DNA of 16,164 nucleotides from an uncultured Lachnospiraceae bacterium (GCA_947068385.1 CAMTBF010000021.1:1-16164), one strand, 5' to 3'; positions 1 to 7,184 are shown, numbered from the stretch's first letter. The notes: a model not told the origin generated them from the letters alone. A program made the numbers and translations.

Positions 1-108
1 AAACTCAATCTCATCATCTTCGAGGGCCTGGCCTTCCATCTCGATCTCATCAAATATCCTTATCCCTTGATTCGGATAGTCAAAATTATGGTTTTCAGCT
101 CCGCGCAA
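1..108 (-). other. Possible partial coding remnant at left edge
   Basis: Read on the minus strand, this stretch is an open frame without stops that runs off the left edge. Its visible peptide is acidic towards the edge (it includes IRIFDEIEMEGQALEDDEIEF in part; key residues are clustered D and E). The frame is open back to a stop near 205, but there is no convincing ATG with a ribosome binding site. Possible starts are a TTG at 108 with AGGTGA upstream, or an ATG at 39. I do not recognise the family. It could be the start of a gene cut by the window edge, a decayed fragment, or chance. The rest of 109-268 shows nothing I can support. Confidence 0.2.
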
Positions 109-268
109 GGCCTTGTCACCTAACGTCCGTACCGGTCTGGATTCCGAACATGGACTTCTGCATCCTGTCGCAGGAATCAGAAAAGGGTGCCTTCCCTATA
201 CTTTGCGTGAGCCATTCTGTCAGTGGGGGAGCAGCCTCCCCATCCAGCTATATCAGGAATCCAGAATT

Positions 269-1636
269 TCACACTACTTCCAAAATGTGGCTCTCCAGCT
301 TCACCGCGTCCCTGGGAATCAGGCAGGGCCACAGTCCCAGCACCTCCTGTACCTTTGCCCTGCCGCCGAAGAAGCTTGCTCCTGGCGGGCCGTTGAGCTG
401 CAGAGGCGCTATCTCCGGCACCAGCTTGTAGGCCTCCTCCTTGGTCAGCGTGCGGATCGCTATGCGCAGCACCACCTCGTTCAGGTCTTTCAGCTTCTCC
501 GGGTCTGTCTCCGCCACCCCAAGGTGCAGGGCGTTTACGCCTATGTAGTCGATGCGGACTTCCTCCGCGGCCAGGTTCCTGCGCTTCATTTTCTTCTGTA
601 TGATTTCAGCGGCGTACTGGGCCTTCTCGTAAGCGTCCGGCCAGGCGAAGCTCAGCATCCCTGCCACCTTGTATCCGGCGTGGTATCCCAGGGAGAGCTT
701 CAGCATATCGGGCCTGCGCTTGCCGCGGATGTTCCCCACCCGCACCCGGTTCTCCCCGATTTGGGTCAAAGTGGCCTGACTGATGTCCACGTTCACGTCC
801 GGGGTCAGGTAGTTGGCCGGGTCATGCACCTCGTAGAGGAACTGCTCCTTGCAGGACTGCTCGCAGATGATGCCGCCGCAGTCCGGTGCCTTGGTGATGA
901 CGAAATTATCCTCGCTGACCTCCGCGATGGGGAAGCCCAGCTCATCCATCCGGGGCACGTCCCGCCATCCGTAGTCATAGTTCCCGCCTGCGCCCTGGCC
1001 GCCGCATTCCAGCAGATGCCCTGCCATGATGCCCCTGGCCAGATTGTCCCAGTCGTCCGCCGCCCAGCCCAGCTCATGCATGCAGGGGGCCAGGAACAGG
1101 GCGGAGTCCGTGGAGCGTCCGGTGATGACCATGTCCGCGCCCTGCCTTAAGCATTCCAACGTGGGCTCATGGCCGAAATAGACATTGGCGTTGAAGACCT
1201 TGTCCTGGATGTCCTTAAAGTCTCCCACATCGTCCATATTTTCAAAGGTGACGCCCTCCTTCAGGAGCTGGGGAATCTGATCCGAGATCTCGTCCCCGGT
1301 GACATAGCCGATCTTCATGCCCGCCAGCCCCTGCTCGGATGCCTGGGCCCCCAGGGCCTCCACCAGGCCTTCGATGTTCATGCCCCCGGCGTTGGTCAGC
1401 ACCCGGATGCCCTTCTCGTAAGCCTCCTTGCCGCAGGCCTTCATCATGCCCAGGAAGTCCCTGGCATATCCGGCCTTTGGGTTCTTCAGCTTCTGTCTGG
1501 CCATGATGGACATGGTCAGCTCCGCCAGATAGTCGCAGGCCATGTAGTTTATGTCGCTGTGCCGCACCATGTGGATGGCGGCGTCGTTGCTGTCCCCCCA
1601 GAAGCCTTGGCCGCCTCCGATTATCACTTTTCCCAT
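269..1636 (-). CDS. AtuA-family protein (DUF1446, acyclic terpene utilization-like)
   Basis: A 455-residue protein matching the DUF1446/AtuA family. The family is named after the Pseudomonas citronellol/geraniol (acyclic terpene) catabolic cluster, but its biochemical reaction is poorly defined and most members lie in other catabolic settings. Family hallmarks seen: a glycine-rich N-terminus (VIIGGGQGFWGDS, about residues 4-16), MACDYLAELTMSI (32-44), a TNAGGMN motif near 82-88, and a WDNLARGIMAGHLLECGGQ block near 200-218. There is no signal peptide, so it is probably cytosolic. I chose the ATG at 1636 because AAGGAGG lies at 1647-1653 and the conserved family start follows at once; the in-frame ATG at 1705 has no ribosome binding site and adds 23 unconserved residues. 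It lacks the C-terminal extension of longer AtuA proteins, and no DUF4387-type partner gene is visible downstream. It is divergent from a LacI regulator, which probably controls it. The substrate is unknown. Confidence 0.85.
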   Translation of the reverse strand: MGKVIIGGGQGFWGDSNDAAIHMVRHSDINYMACDYLAELTMSIMARQKLKNPKAGYARDFLGMMKACGKEAYEKGIRVLTNAGGMNIEGLVEALGAQASEQGLAGMKIGYVTGDEISDQIPQLLKEGVTFENMDDVGDFKDIQDKVFNANVYFGHEPTLECLRQGADMVITGRSTDSALFLAPCMHELGWAADDWDNLARGIMAGHLLECGGQGAGGNYDYGWRDVPRMDELGFPIAEVSEDNFVITKAPDCGGIICEQSCKEQFLYEVHDPANYLTPDVNVDISQATLTQIGENRVRVGNIRGKRRPDMLKLSLGYHAGYKVAGMLSFAWPDAYEKAQYAAEIIQKKMKRRNLAAEEVRIDYIGVNALHLGVAETDPEKLKDLNEVVLRIAIRTLTKEEAYKLVPEIAPLQLNGPPGASFFGGRAKVQEVLGLWPCLIPRDAVKLESHILEVV

Positions 1637-1737
1637 GGGGTCTCTCCCTCCTTCCGTCCCTGTCGCATCTGCTTCATGCTCCAACGGTTCCTCATGCACT
1701 TCCATTCCGATGTCCCGTTTCAGCTTTCTGCCATGTT

Positions 1738-1755
1738 AGGTTTAACGTTTTAGTT
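1738..1755. promoter_or_regulatory. Candidate LacI-family operator
   Basis: This site centres on AACGTT (1744-1749), with partly symmetric A/T-rich flanks. Many LacI-family operators have a central CG inside such a palindrome. It lies about 9-14 nt downstream of the predicted atuA start site, where bound repressor would block transcription. The adjacent divergent gene encodes a LacI-family protein. Symmetry beyond the six core bases is weak, and no second clear copy was found near the lacI-type promoter. Confidence 0.3.
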
Positions 1756-1764
1756 TTTCGTTTG

Positions 1765-1794
1765 ATTATACTTCCTTTTCATACCTCCTGTCAA
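1765..1794 (-). promoter_or_regulatory. Sigma-A promoter of the atuA-like gene
   Basis: Minus-strand TTGACA (1789-1794), an 18-nt spacer, then TATAAT (1765-1770): both hexamers are consensus. The predicted start near 1758 gives a leader of about 120 nt. Such a strong promoter in front of a catabolic gene usually needs repression, which fits the neighbouring LacI-type regulator. Confidence 0.8.
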
Positions 1795-1878
1795 TCTCCT
1801 GACTTATCCTGCACACTGTCAGGAAATATCCTTTTCCGGCGTGGAGGCCCTTCCGCGCGATTTAGATGGTTGTTTCTC

Positions 1879-1907
1879 TTGACCAAAGCGGGATTTCGTT
1901 GTAGCAT
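1879..1907 (+). promoter_or_regulatory. Weak candidate promoter for the LacI-family gene
   Basis: TTGACC (1879-1884), a 17-nt spacer and TAGCAT (1902-1907) form a plausible but imperfect sigma-A promoter facing the regulator gene. An alternative TATTAT at 1907-1912 would leave a 22-nt spacer. The leader would be about 140 nt. The rest of the 1637-2054 gap shows no ORF of its own that I can support. Confidence 0.35.
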
Positions 1908-2054
1908 ATTATTAGAAAACTCAATCGTTCATCTCAGATGGGCATCCGGCCTGAATCCCTCTTTCCCAGGCACATGCCATAGGAGAGGACCGGCGTGGCC
2001 TGGTTTGCGGCGGGCCGCCGACGAAAACGGGCATACGCAGATAGGAGCATGGTC

Positions 2055-3071
2055 ATGGTCACAATCAAAGAAATCGCCAGGGAGGCAAAGGTGTCGCCCA
2101 CCACTGTCTCTCTGATCCTGAACAATAAGTCCAAAGAGAGGAAAATCTCTGCCCAGACGGAGCAGAGGGTGCTGCAGATCGCGGAGCGCATGGGGTATCT
2201 TCCCAATCTCCAGGCGGTGAGCCTGAAAAAGGGCGGCGGGCAGTTTTCCTACCGCATCCTGGTGTTCTGGGTGGCGGACTCCAGGGCCCAGACCATGCTG
2301 CGCTTTTTCCGGGGCATCGAGGCGGCCATCGAGGAGGACAAGCTGCCCTTCGAGATTCTGCTCCAGCCCTACAAGCCCGGGGCGCTTCAGTCCGCCATGA
2401 AGCAGGAGCTGCTTCTCTCCTGCCACGGCATCCTGGTGTGCAACGCGGCGGAGGCGGATCTGGAGTATCTGGAGGCCAACCGGTTCCCACGCCCCCTCAT
2501 CCTTTACAACCGCTATTCCAAGAAGTACTCCAGCGTGGTCATGGACGACCGCTCCATCGGCTCCATCCCCGGGGAGATCTTCGCCTCCCACGGCAAGAAG
2601 CACCCCGCGGTCATCACCACCCTGCCCACCTTCAGCGGCATGAGCATCCGGCGGAACCTCTTCGCCTACACCTGCCGCTCCCGGGGCATGGAGGAGCCCG
2701 TGGTCTACTGCTGCAAGGCTACCGGCCGGAGCGGTTATGAGACCACCCTGCAGCTCCTGAAGGCCCACCCGGAGACGGACTGCATCCTCTATATGCGGGA
2801 GGGCCTGGCCCTGGGGTCGCTGCGGGTCTTCTCGGAGCTGGAGATTCCCTTCCCGGGGAACCTGGAATTCATCGCCATCGGGGATTCGGCCCTGGACTTC
2901 AGCGAGGTCTGCGCCCCGTCCCTGTCGGTGGTGAGCCTGCCCCTGGAGGCGGTGGCCGCGGAGTGCACCAGGATGATGCACCGCCAGATACATGCCGCCG
3001 GATGCGGGATCACCTCCAAGGTGATGCCTGTCACCTATATCCCCCGGGAGAGCTGCCCCAACATGCGCTGA
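2055..3071 (+). CDS. LacI/GalR-family transcriptional regulator
   Basis: A 338-residue protein of normal LacI-family length. The N-terminus VTIKEIAREAKVSPTTVSLIL (residues 2-22) is the typical helix-turn-helix, followed by a NNKSKERKIS wing and the hinge region (MGYLPNLQAVSLKKG, about 46-60). The remainder is a periplasmic-binding-protein-like effector domain that would sense a small molecule and also dimerise. I start at the ATG at 2055 because AGGAG at 2043-2047 is 7 nt upstream of it; the ATG at 2049 is too close to that site, and the in-frame ATG at 1995 adds an unconserved basic stretch. It is transcribed away from the AtuA-family gene, and it probably represses that gene and perhaps itself. 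The effector cannot be told from sequence; most family members sense sugars, but the neighbour suggests a different catabolic compound. Confidence 0.92.
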   Translation: MVTIKEIAREAKVSPTTVSLILNNKSKERKISAQTEQRVLQIAERMGYLPNLQAVSLKKGGGQFSYRILVFWVADSRAQTMLRFFRGIEAAIEEDKLPFEILLQPYKPGALQSAMKQELLLSCHGILVCNAAEADLEYLEANRFPRPLILYNRYSKKYSSVVMDDRSIGSIPGEIFASHGKKHPAVITTLPTFSGMSIRRNLFAYTCRSRGMEEPVVYCCKATGRSGYETTLQLLKAHPETDCILYMREGLALGSLRVFSELEIPFPGNLEFIAIGDSALDFSEVCAPSLSVVSLPLEAVAAECTRMMHRQIHAAGCGITSKVMPVTYIPRESCPNMR

Positions 3072-3155
3072 CCACCCGGTCCGCGCATCCCCCGGGGCGG
3101 CTCCCCCACGGGGATCACCAGGTTCCCGCCCGTCATCCAAATCCTTCCTCTAAAT

Positions 3156-3187
3156 CCTGTCTCCCCATGCCGATCTGCATGGACAGG
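3156..3187 (-). terminator. Hairpin directly after the ABC permease stop
   Basis: On the minus strand, a stem with arms CCTGT plus CCATGC pairs with GCATGG and ACAGG, with a 6-nt loop and a 4-nt bulge. It starts at the base after the permease stop codon. No good T-run follows, so it is either a weak terminator or an mRNA 3'-end stabilising hairpin between convergent genes. Confidence 0.35.
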
Positions 3188-5596
3188 TCAATTCTCCATC
3201 CCTCTCAGCCTGGTTACCAGCTCTTCCCCGGCAAAGCTTCGCATGGAGACAAGGGTGACGAGCAGGGGCACTGCCGTCAGCACGCACACATAGGCCAGGG
3301 CTGCCGCCGCAGGGAACCGGAAGGCCATGTAGAACGCGCCTCCCTGATAGAGCAGCTGGCATAGCACATAGCCGCACAGGGTTCCCGCGGTCATGGTGAC
3401 GCCCAATGTGACGCCTGCCAGCAGCAGGCTCTCCCCCAGGAGCATCCCCCTGACCTGGCTCCTGCCCATGCCGATGGATTCCAGCATGGCCAGCTCCTGC
3501 TTGCGGGTGACGATATTGGTGATCAGGGTGTTCATCATGCTTAAGAGGCTGAACATCATGATGAAGGCGGACAGGCCGCTGATGGCCCCGAAGAGCTGGT
3601 CCGCGTTCCGGGAATATGCGATCCTCCGGTCCGCCAGGGTCTCCAGGTCAAGCTCTGTTCTGGCCGCCACCAGCTCCGCCAGCGCCTCCCCCACGGCCTC
3701 CTCCTTGTCGCTTTCCGTGGACACCAGCAGGTGGGCGTTCAGGCTGGGGTAGGCCGCCAACTCCAGGAGGGCCTCCTCCGGCATCAGGAACCACCCCTCC
3801 AGCCCCTTGTGGTCATGGGTATACTGCTCGTTCAGGACGCCCAGGATGGTCATGTCCTTCTCCGCCATAGCGCTGCCGTCGAAGTAATGGAGGGTGACGG
3901 ACTCGCCCACGGTGAACCTCCAGCCGAATATCTCCTCCGCCACGTCGTTTCCCGCTACGAGCATGTAGTTGCCGCTCATGAGCTTCTCCCTGTCCACGCT
4001 CCCCTCCTCTATGTACGTTCCGACCTCTTCCAGCTCCTCCTGATTCAGGGGGTAGACCACATCGTTGTCTCCATAGTTGTCTTTCCGGGGATAGTCGTAG
4101 GTCACGCCGAAGCTTTTGATCTCCTCCACCTTCGTCACGCCCTCTATCTCCAGAATCTCCTGCACCATCTCCCGGTCCATGGGGTTTTCCGTCTGCAGGC
4201 CTCCCATCCCGTGGCCGTTCAGCTCCTGGGCCGCCTGGGTATACAGGATATGGAACTCCGCGTCCGTAAAGTAGCCCTGTCTCGGGAAGCTGGCCTTGTC
4301 AAAGGAGGACAGATAGGTGGCCGCCGTCATGAACAGGATGCCGCCCAGGGCCAGGGAGGCCATGGTGACGGCCGCTTTCTTCCGGTTCCTGGAGAAGTTC
4401 ATGAGCCCCAGGCCTACGGGGGTGAGCCTGCGGCACTGTCTCCGGTTCCCCGGCTTCTTCATGGTCTCCTGGGGCACATAGCGCAGGGCCTCCATGGGGG
4501 AGACGGCCGCGGCCAGCCGGGCAGGCTTCCTCACGGAGAGCATGGTGATGAGATAGACGGAAGCCAGGACGAGGGCCATGGCCGCAGCCCCATGGGCCAG
4601 GCGGAAGCCCTCCGGCAAGATCAGGTATCCCGCCAGGCCGCCCACGGACGTTCCCACAGGCGCTGCCCGCAGGAACAGGGCCCTGCCCTCTCTGGACACG
4701 AAGCTCTTTATCTGCCGCCTGGTCATGCCGATGGTGCGAAGCTGTCCGAACTGATGGATCCTGCCCACCACGGACAGATAGAACACGCCGTAGACCACCA
4801 GGACGCAGGCCAGCAGGATCACCGCCCCCACCAGGGCATAGATCATGACGGACTGGCTGTTGAAGGAAAGGGAGTCCAGGAAGGCCTTGGAGGGCATCAC
4901 GTATCTGCGCTCCACCCCGGCGTCCCTGCCGATGGCGTACATCACCTCCCGGCATTCCCCGGCGGACATGCCCTCCGCGTCCCGGAGCCTGGCGTGCACT
5001 TCATATGGGACGTTCTTCAACTGGCTGCCGTTCTCGGCATAGCTGCGGGACAGGAACAGGTTGAACTGCTTCCCATCGCCGTCTCCCTTCAGGATGCCCG
5101 ACACGGTGAAGGTCTCCTGGCTGCCGTCATAGAATCGGAGCGTCACGCTGCCGCCCGTCGCCACCGGCAGGCCCATCCGCTCCAGCATGGCCCCCTGCAC
5201 CGCGATTTCCTCCATGGCTTCGGGCAGCCTGCCGCTCTCCAGCTCCCCCGCCTGGATCTGGTCGGAGAGGCCGCTGACATAGCGGGGCACCACGCCGAAG
5301 CCCTCCGTCTCCGACAGGATGCCCGATTTCACCTGGATCTGGTATGAGATGCGCCCGTCCTTCTGAAGCAGCTCGGTCTGTTCCGGGGTAAGCTCATAGT
5401 AGCTCACCTGCTGCCTGTGGGACAGGCCCTCCCGCTCCAGCGCCTTCTGGCCCAGGGCGAAGAGGAGGGTCACCGTCAGCAGGGACGAGGCCAGGGCGAT
5501 GGTCACCGCCACGAAGGCATTGCGCATCCGGCTGGCCCGCAGGCTCTCCTTTGCCATGGCGGATATCATCCGCGCCGCCACTTTTCTGCCGCTCAT
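3188..5596 (-). CDS. FtsX-like ABC transporter permease (two FtsX domains)
   Basis: An 802-residue inner-membrane permease of the FtsX/MacB/LolC superfamily, which uses ATP hydrolysis in its partner to move extracytoplasmic domains rather than import solutes. Visible plan: one N-terminal membrane segment (about 28-49), an extracellular domain (about 50-248), three segments (about 250-277, 309-328, 335-354), a fifth (about 407-428), a second extracellular domain (about 430-668), and three final segments (about 671-694, 724-748, 761-783). Two cytoplasmic coupling motifs are present: GQLRTIGMTRRQIKSFV near 284-300 and LAMLESIGMGRSQVRGML near 702-719. Two FtsX units with two outer domains differ from BceB, which has ten segments and one outer domain. 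AGGAGGTG precedes the ATG. The start overlaps the ATPase stop in ATGA (5593-5596), so the two are translationally coupled. Cargo is unknown; peptide or lipid export, or cell-envelope signalling, are possible. Confidence 0.9.
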   Translation of the reverse strand: MSGRKVAARMISAMAKESLRASRMRNAFVAVTIALASSLLTVTLLFALGQKALEREGLSHRQQVSYYELTPEQTELLQKDGRISYQIQVKSGILSETEGFGVVPRYVSGLSDQIQAGELESGRLPEAMEEIAVQGAMLERMGLPVATGGSVTLRFYDGSQETFTVSGILKGDGDGKQFNLFLSRSYAENGSQLKNVPYEVHARLRDAEGMSAGECREVMYAIGRDAGVERRYVMPSKAFLDSLSFNSQSVMIYALVGAVILLACVLVVYGVFYLSVVGRIHQFGQLRTIGMTRRQIKSFVSREGRALFLRAAPVGTSVGGLAGYLILPEGFRLAHGAAAMALVLASVYLITMLSVRKPARLAAAVSPMEALRYVPQETMKKPGNRRQCRRLTPVGLGLMNFSRNRKKAAVTMASLALGGILFMTAATYLSSFDKASFPRQGYFTDAEFHILYTQAAQELNGHGMGGLQTENPMDREMVQEILEIEGVTKVEEIKSFGVTYDYPRKDNYGDNDVVYPLNQEELEEVGTYIEEGSVDREKLMSGNYMLVAGNDVAEEIFGWRFTVGESVTLHYFDGSAMAEKDMTILGVLNEQYTHDHKGLEGWFLMPEEALLELAAYPSLNAHLLVSTESDKEEAVGEALAELVAARTELDLETLADRRIAYSRNADQLFGAISGLSAFIMMFSLLSMMNTLITNIVTRKQELAMLESIGMGRSQVRGMLLGESLLLAGVTLGVTMTAGTLCGYVLCQLLYQGGAFYMAFRFPAAAALAYVCVLTAVPLLVTLVSMRSFAGEELVTRLRGMEN

Positions 5597-6273
5597 GCCC
5601 CCACCTCCTGCGCCTGGATCCTGCCGTCCTCGATGCGGATCCGCAGGTCCGCTTTCCGGGCGATGTCCTGGTTATGGGTGATCATCACGATGGTCTGGCG
5701 GAATTTGCCGCTGGTGGTCTTGAGCAGGTCGATGACCTTGTCGCTGGTGCGGCTGTCCAGGTTGCCCGTGGGCTCGTCCGCCAGGATGATGGCGGGCTTG
5801 GACACCAGAGCCCTCGCGATGGCCACCCTCTGCTGCTGGCCTCCGGACAGATGGCTGGGGTAGTTGGACAGCTTCCCGTCCAGCTCCAGGAAACGCACGA
5901 TCTCCTGCAGGAACGCCTTATCCTCCTGCTTCCCGTCCAGGCGCACGGGCAGCACGATGTTCTCATAGGCGGTGAGGTAGGGGATGAGGTTATAGTTCTG
6001 GAAGATGAAGCCGATCCGCCTGCGGCGGAATACGGTGAGCTGTTCCGCCGTCAACTTCTCCATGCTCTCGTCCTCTACCTGCACCGCGCCGGAAGTGGGG
6101 GCGTCCAGGCCCCCCAGCATGTTCAGCAGGGTGGACTTCCCGCTGCCCGACGTGCCCACGATCGCCACGAACTGCCCGCTCTCCACGGACAGGCTCACAT
6201 CGTCCAGAGCCTTTACCAGGCTTTCGTCCCTGCCATAGTATTTTTTCAGATGGGATGCCTTTAAGATCGCCAT
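5593..6273 (-). CDS. ABC transporter ATP-binding protein (MacB/LolD type)
   Basis: A 226-residue cytosolic ATPase of the MacB/LolD/FtsE class, of usual length. All motifs are intact: Walker A GTSGSGKST (40-48), Q-loop Q92, signature LSGGQ (142-146), Walker B IILADEP with D166 and E167, D-loop after GNLD, and H-loop H200 (MITHNQD). It energises the FtsX-type permease encoded immediately downstream through a 4-nt overlap. AGGAGG lies about 11 nt upstream of the ATG. It has its own promoter with candidate activator repeats and a palindromic operator (6302-6426), so the pair is probably controlled separately from the response regulator gene upstream. Confidence 0.95.
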   Translation of the reverse strand: MAILKASHLKKYYGRDESLVKALDDVSLSVESGQFVAIVGTSGSGKSTLLNMLGGLDAPTSGAVQVEDESMEKLTAEQLTVFRRRRIGFIFQNYNLIPYLTAYENIVLPVRLDGKQEDKAFLQEIVRFLELDGKLSNYPSHLSGGQQQRVAIARALVSKPAIILADEPTGNLDSRTSDKVIDLLKTTSGKFRQTIVMITHNQDIARKADLRIRIEDGRIQAQEVGA

Positions 6274-6301
6274 GTCTATCTGTTCCTCCTGGCTTGAAAT
6301 T

Positions 6302-6325
6302 CTAAGGAACTGAACAGTTCCTTAG
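6302..6325. promoter_or_regulatory. Perfect 24-bp palindromic operator at the ABC start site
   Basis: Arms CTAAGGAACTG and CAGTTCCTTAG (11 bp each) flank a central AA, with no mismatch. It spans from near the predicted start site (about 6322) to about +20, downstream of the -10 box, the classic place for a repressor such as a TetR- or MarR-family dimer. No such regulator is encoded in this window. The RNA could also form a hairpin in the 5' leader, but the symmetry and position favour a protein-binding site. Confidence 0.65.
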
Positions 6326-6328
6326 TAC

Positions 6329-6356
6329 ATCATAGCCTATGGGGGGAAAGATGCAA
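6329..6356 (-). promoter_or_regulatory. Promoter of the ABC transporter operon
   Basis: Minus-strand TTGCAT (6351-6356), a 16-nt spacer and TATGAT (6329-6334). Both the -35 hexamer and the short spacer are sub-optimal, which is typical of promoters needing an activator. The leader to the ATG at 6273 is about 48 nt. Confidence 0.6.
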
Positions 6357-6363
6357 CGGAGGG

Positions 6364-6426
6364 CGCAGATTCTAATATGCAGGGCGCAGATTTTAATATG
6401 CAGAACACAGATTCTAATATCGGGGG
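6364..6426. repeat. Three tandem 21-bp repeats, candidate LytTR binding sites
   Basis: Three copies with exact 21-bp period start at 6364, 6385 and 6406. The shared core is CAGATTYTAATAT; copies 1 and 2 differ at one base over their first 18, and copy 3 has CACAGATT in place of CGCAGATT. The array ends 7 bp upstream of the -35 box of the ABC promoter. LytTR-domain regulators (AgrA, ComE, VirR) bind pairs of roughly 9-bp direct repeats spaced 12-13 bp apart, a period of about 21 bp, just upstream of -35. A LytTR regulator is encoded immediately next to the array. Binding is inferred, not shown. Confidence 0.6.
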
Positions 6427-6468
6427 GACATGCTCCGGGGCGGAACGGCCCTCACAGCATGTCCCCCC
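6422..6468 (-). terminator. 13-bp-arm inverted repeat at the end of the response regulator gene
   Basis: Arms GGGGGGACATGCT (6422-6434) and AGCATGTCCCCCC (6456-6468) match perfectly around a 21-nt loop. The right arm includes the last codons of the response regulator gene. The RNA hairpin would be very stable, but there is no T-run after it. It may terminate or protect the regulator transcript, limiting read-through into the ABC genes. Confidence 0.45.
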
Positions 6469-7165
6469 AGTAGTCCGCCATCCTCACCATAAAGTCCTTG
6501 CGCCTGGGCTGGCTGATCGGGATGCGCTCCCCGGTGGTCAGGATGGCCTCCAGCCCCTCGATGCCTTTGATGAAGTTCAGGTTCACCACAAAGCTCTGGT
6601 GACAGCGGGCGAACTGGGGGTTGGCGCACAGCAGGGCGGAGACCTCTTTCATGTTCTTGTAGACCACCTGCGCCCGATCCTGGAAATGCAGCAGGACATT
6701 GCGCCTGTCCGTCTCGGCGTAACGTATGTCTTTATACGGTATCCTGTATTTCCCGCCGTCGCCCGCAAAGTGCAGGCAGGGCTCGTCCTTTCCCCGGTAT
6801 CTGGCAAAATACCGGTCCAGCTCTATCTTCAGCACGCTGTACTTCACGGGCTTGAGCAGGTAGTTCACCGCGCCGTATTCGTAGCCCTTCCACACATACT
6901 GCTTCAGGGACGTGAGGAAGATGAGGCCCACGGTGCTGTCCATGCGGCGAATCTGCTCCGCGGTCTTCAGGCCGTCCAGCTTCTCCATCTTTATGTCCAT
7001 GAATATCAGGTCGTAGTCGGGCTGGTAGGCCCGCAGCAGCTCCTCCCCGTCGTGCCAGGTGAAGTAGCTGAATTCCTTCCCCGTCTCGGCCGCGTACCGC
7101 TCCAGGCTCTCCCGCAGCTCGCCGATCAGCGCGTCCTCGTCGTCGCAGATTGCTATCTTGTACAT
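6452..7165 (-). CDS. LytTR-family response regulator (AgrA/LytR type)
   Basis: A 237-residue two-component response regulator. The receiver domain (about 1-120) has the acidic pair D8/D9, phospho-acceptor D57 in LIFMDIKM, T85 in FLTS and K105 in LLKPV. The LytTR DNA-binding domain follows (about 130-235), with the recognisable stretch ARCHQSFVVNLNFIKGIE. I start at the ATG at 7165 (MYKIAICDDE) because the receiver fold begins there and AGGGGAGGG precedes it; the in-frame ATG at 7213 lies inside the -35 box. No sensor kinase gene is adjacent, so it is locally orphan. It lies just upstream of the ABC transporter operon on the same strand, with three 21-bp repeats between. It probably activates that operon in response to an extracellular peptide or envelope signal. 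Confidence 0.93.
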   Translation of the reverse strand: MYKIAICDDEDALIGELRESLERYAAETGKEFSYFTWHDGEELLRAYQPDYDLIFMDIKMEKLDGLKTAEQIRRMDSTVGLIFLTSLKQYVWKGYEYGAVNYLLKPVKYSVLKIELDRYFARYRGKDEPCLHFAGDGGKYRIPYKDIRYAETDRRNVLLHFQDRAQVVYKNMKEVSALLCANPQFARCHQSFVVNLNFIKGIEGLEAILTTGERIPISQPRRKDFMVRMADYWGDML

Positions 7166-7184
7166 GTCTCTGCCCTCCCCTGCT

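Noticed and set aside
113..1150. 345-codon plus-strand frame opposite the AtuA-family gene
   Set aside because: The minus strand carries strongly conserved DUF1446 motifs; this frame is a shadow without a ribosome binding site.
1929..3140. 403-codon open frame opposite the LacI-family gene
   Set aside because: It lacks protein-like features, whereas the plus strand encodes an intact helix-turn-helix and effector domain.
3731..5347. 538-codon open frame opposite the ABC permease
   Set aside because: It is antisense to a clearly membrane-protein-coding gene, rich in H, G, Q and P, has no ribosome binding site, and is explained by GC-rich codon third positions.
3188..6273. BceAB-type antimicrobial peptide resistance module
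   Set aside because: The permease has two outer domains and about eight membrane segments, and the regulator is LytTR-type with no BceS-like kinase.
6364..6426. 21-bp repeats as a small CRISPR array
   Set aside because: The repeats are contiguous with no unique spacers of 30 bp or more, and no cas genes are present.
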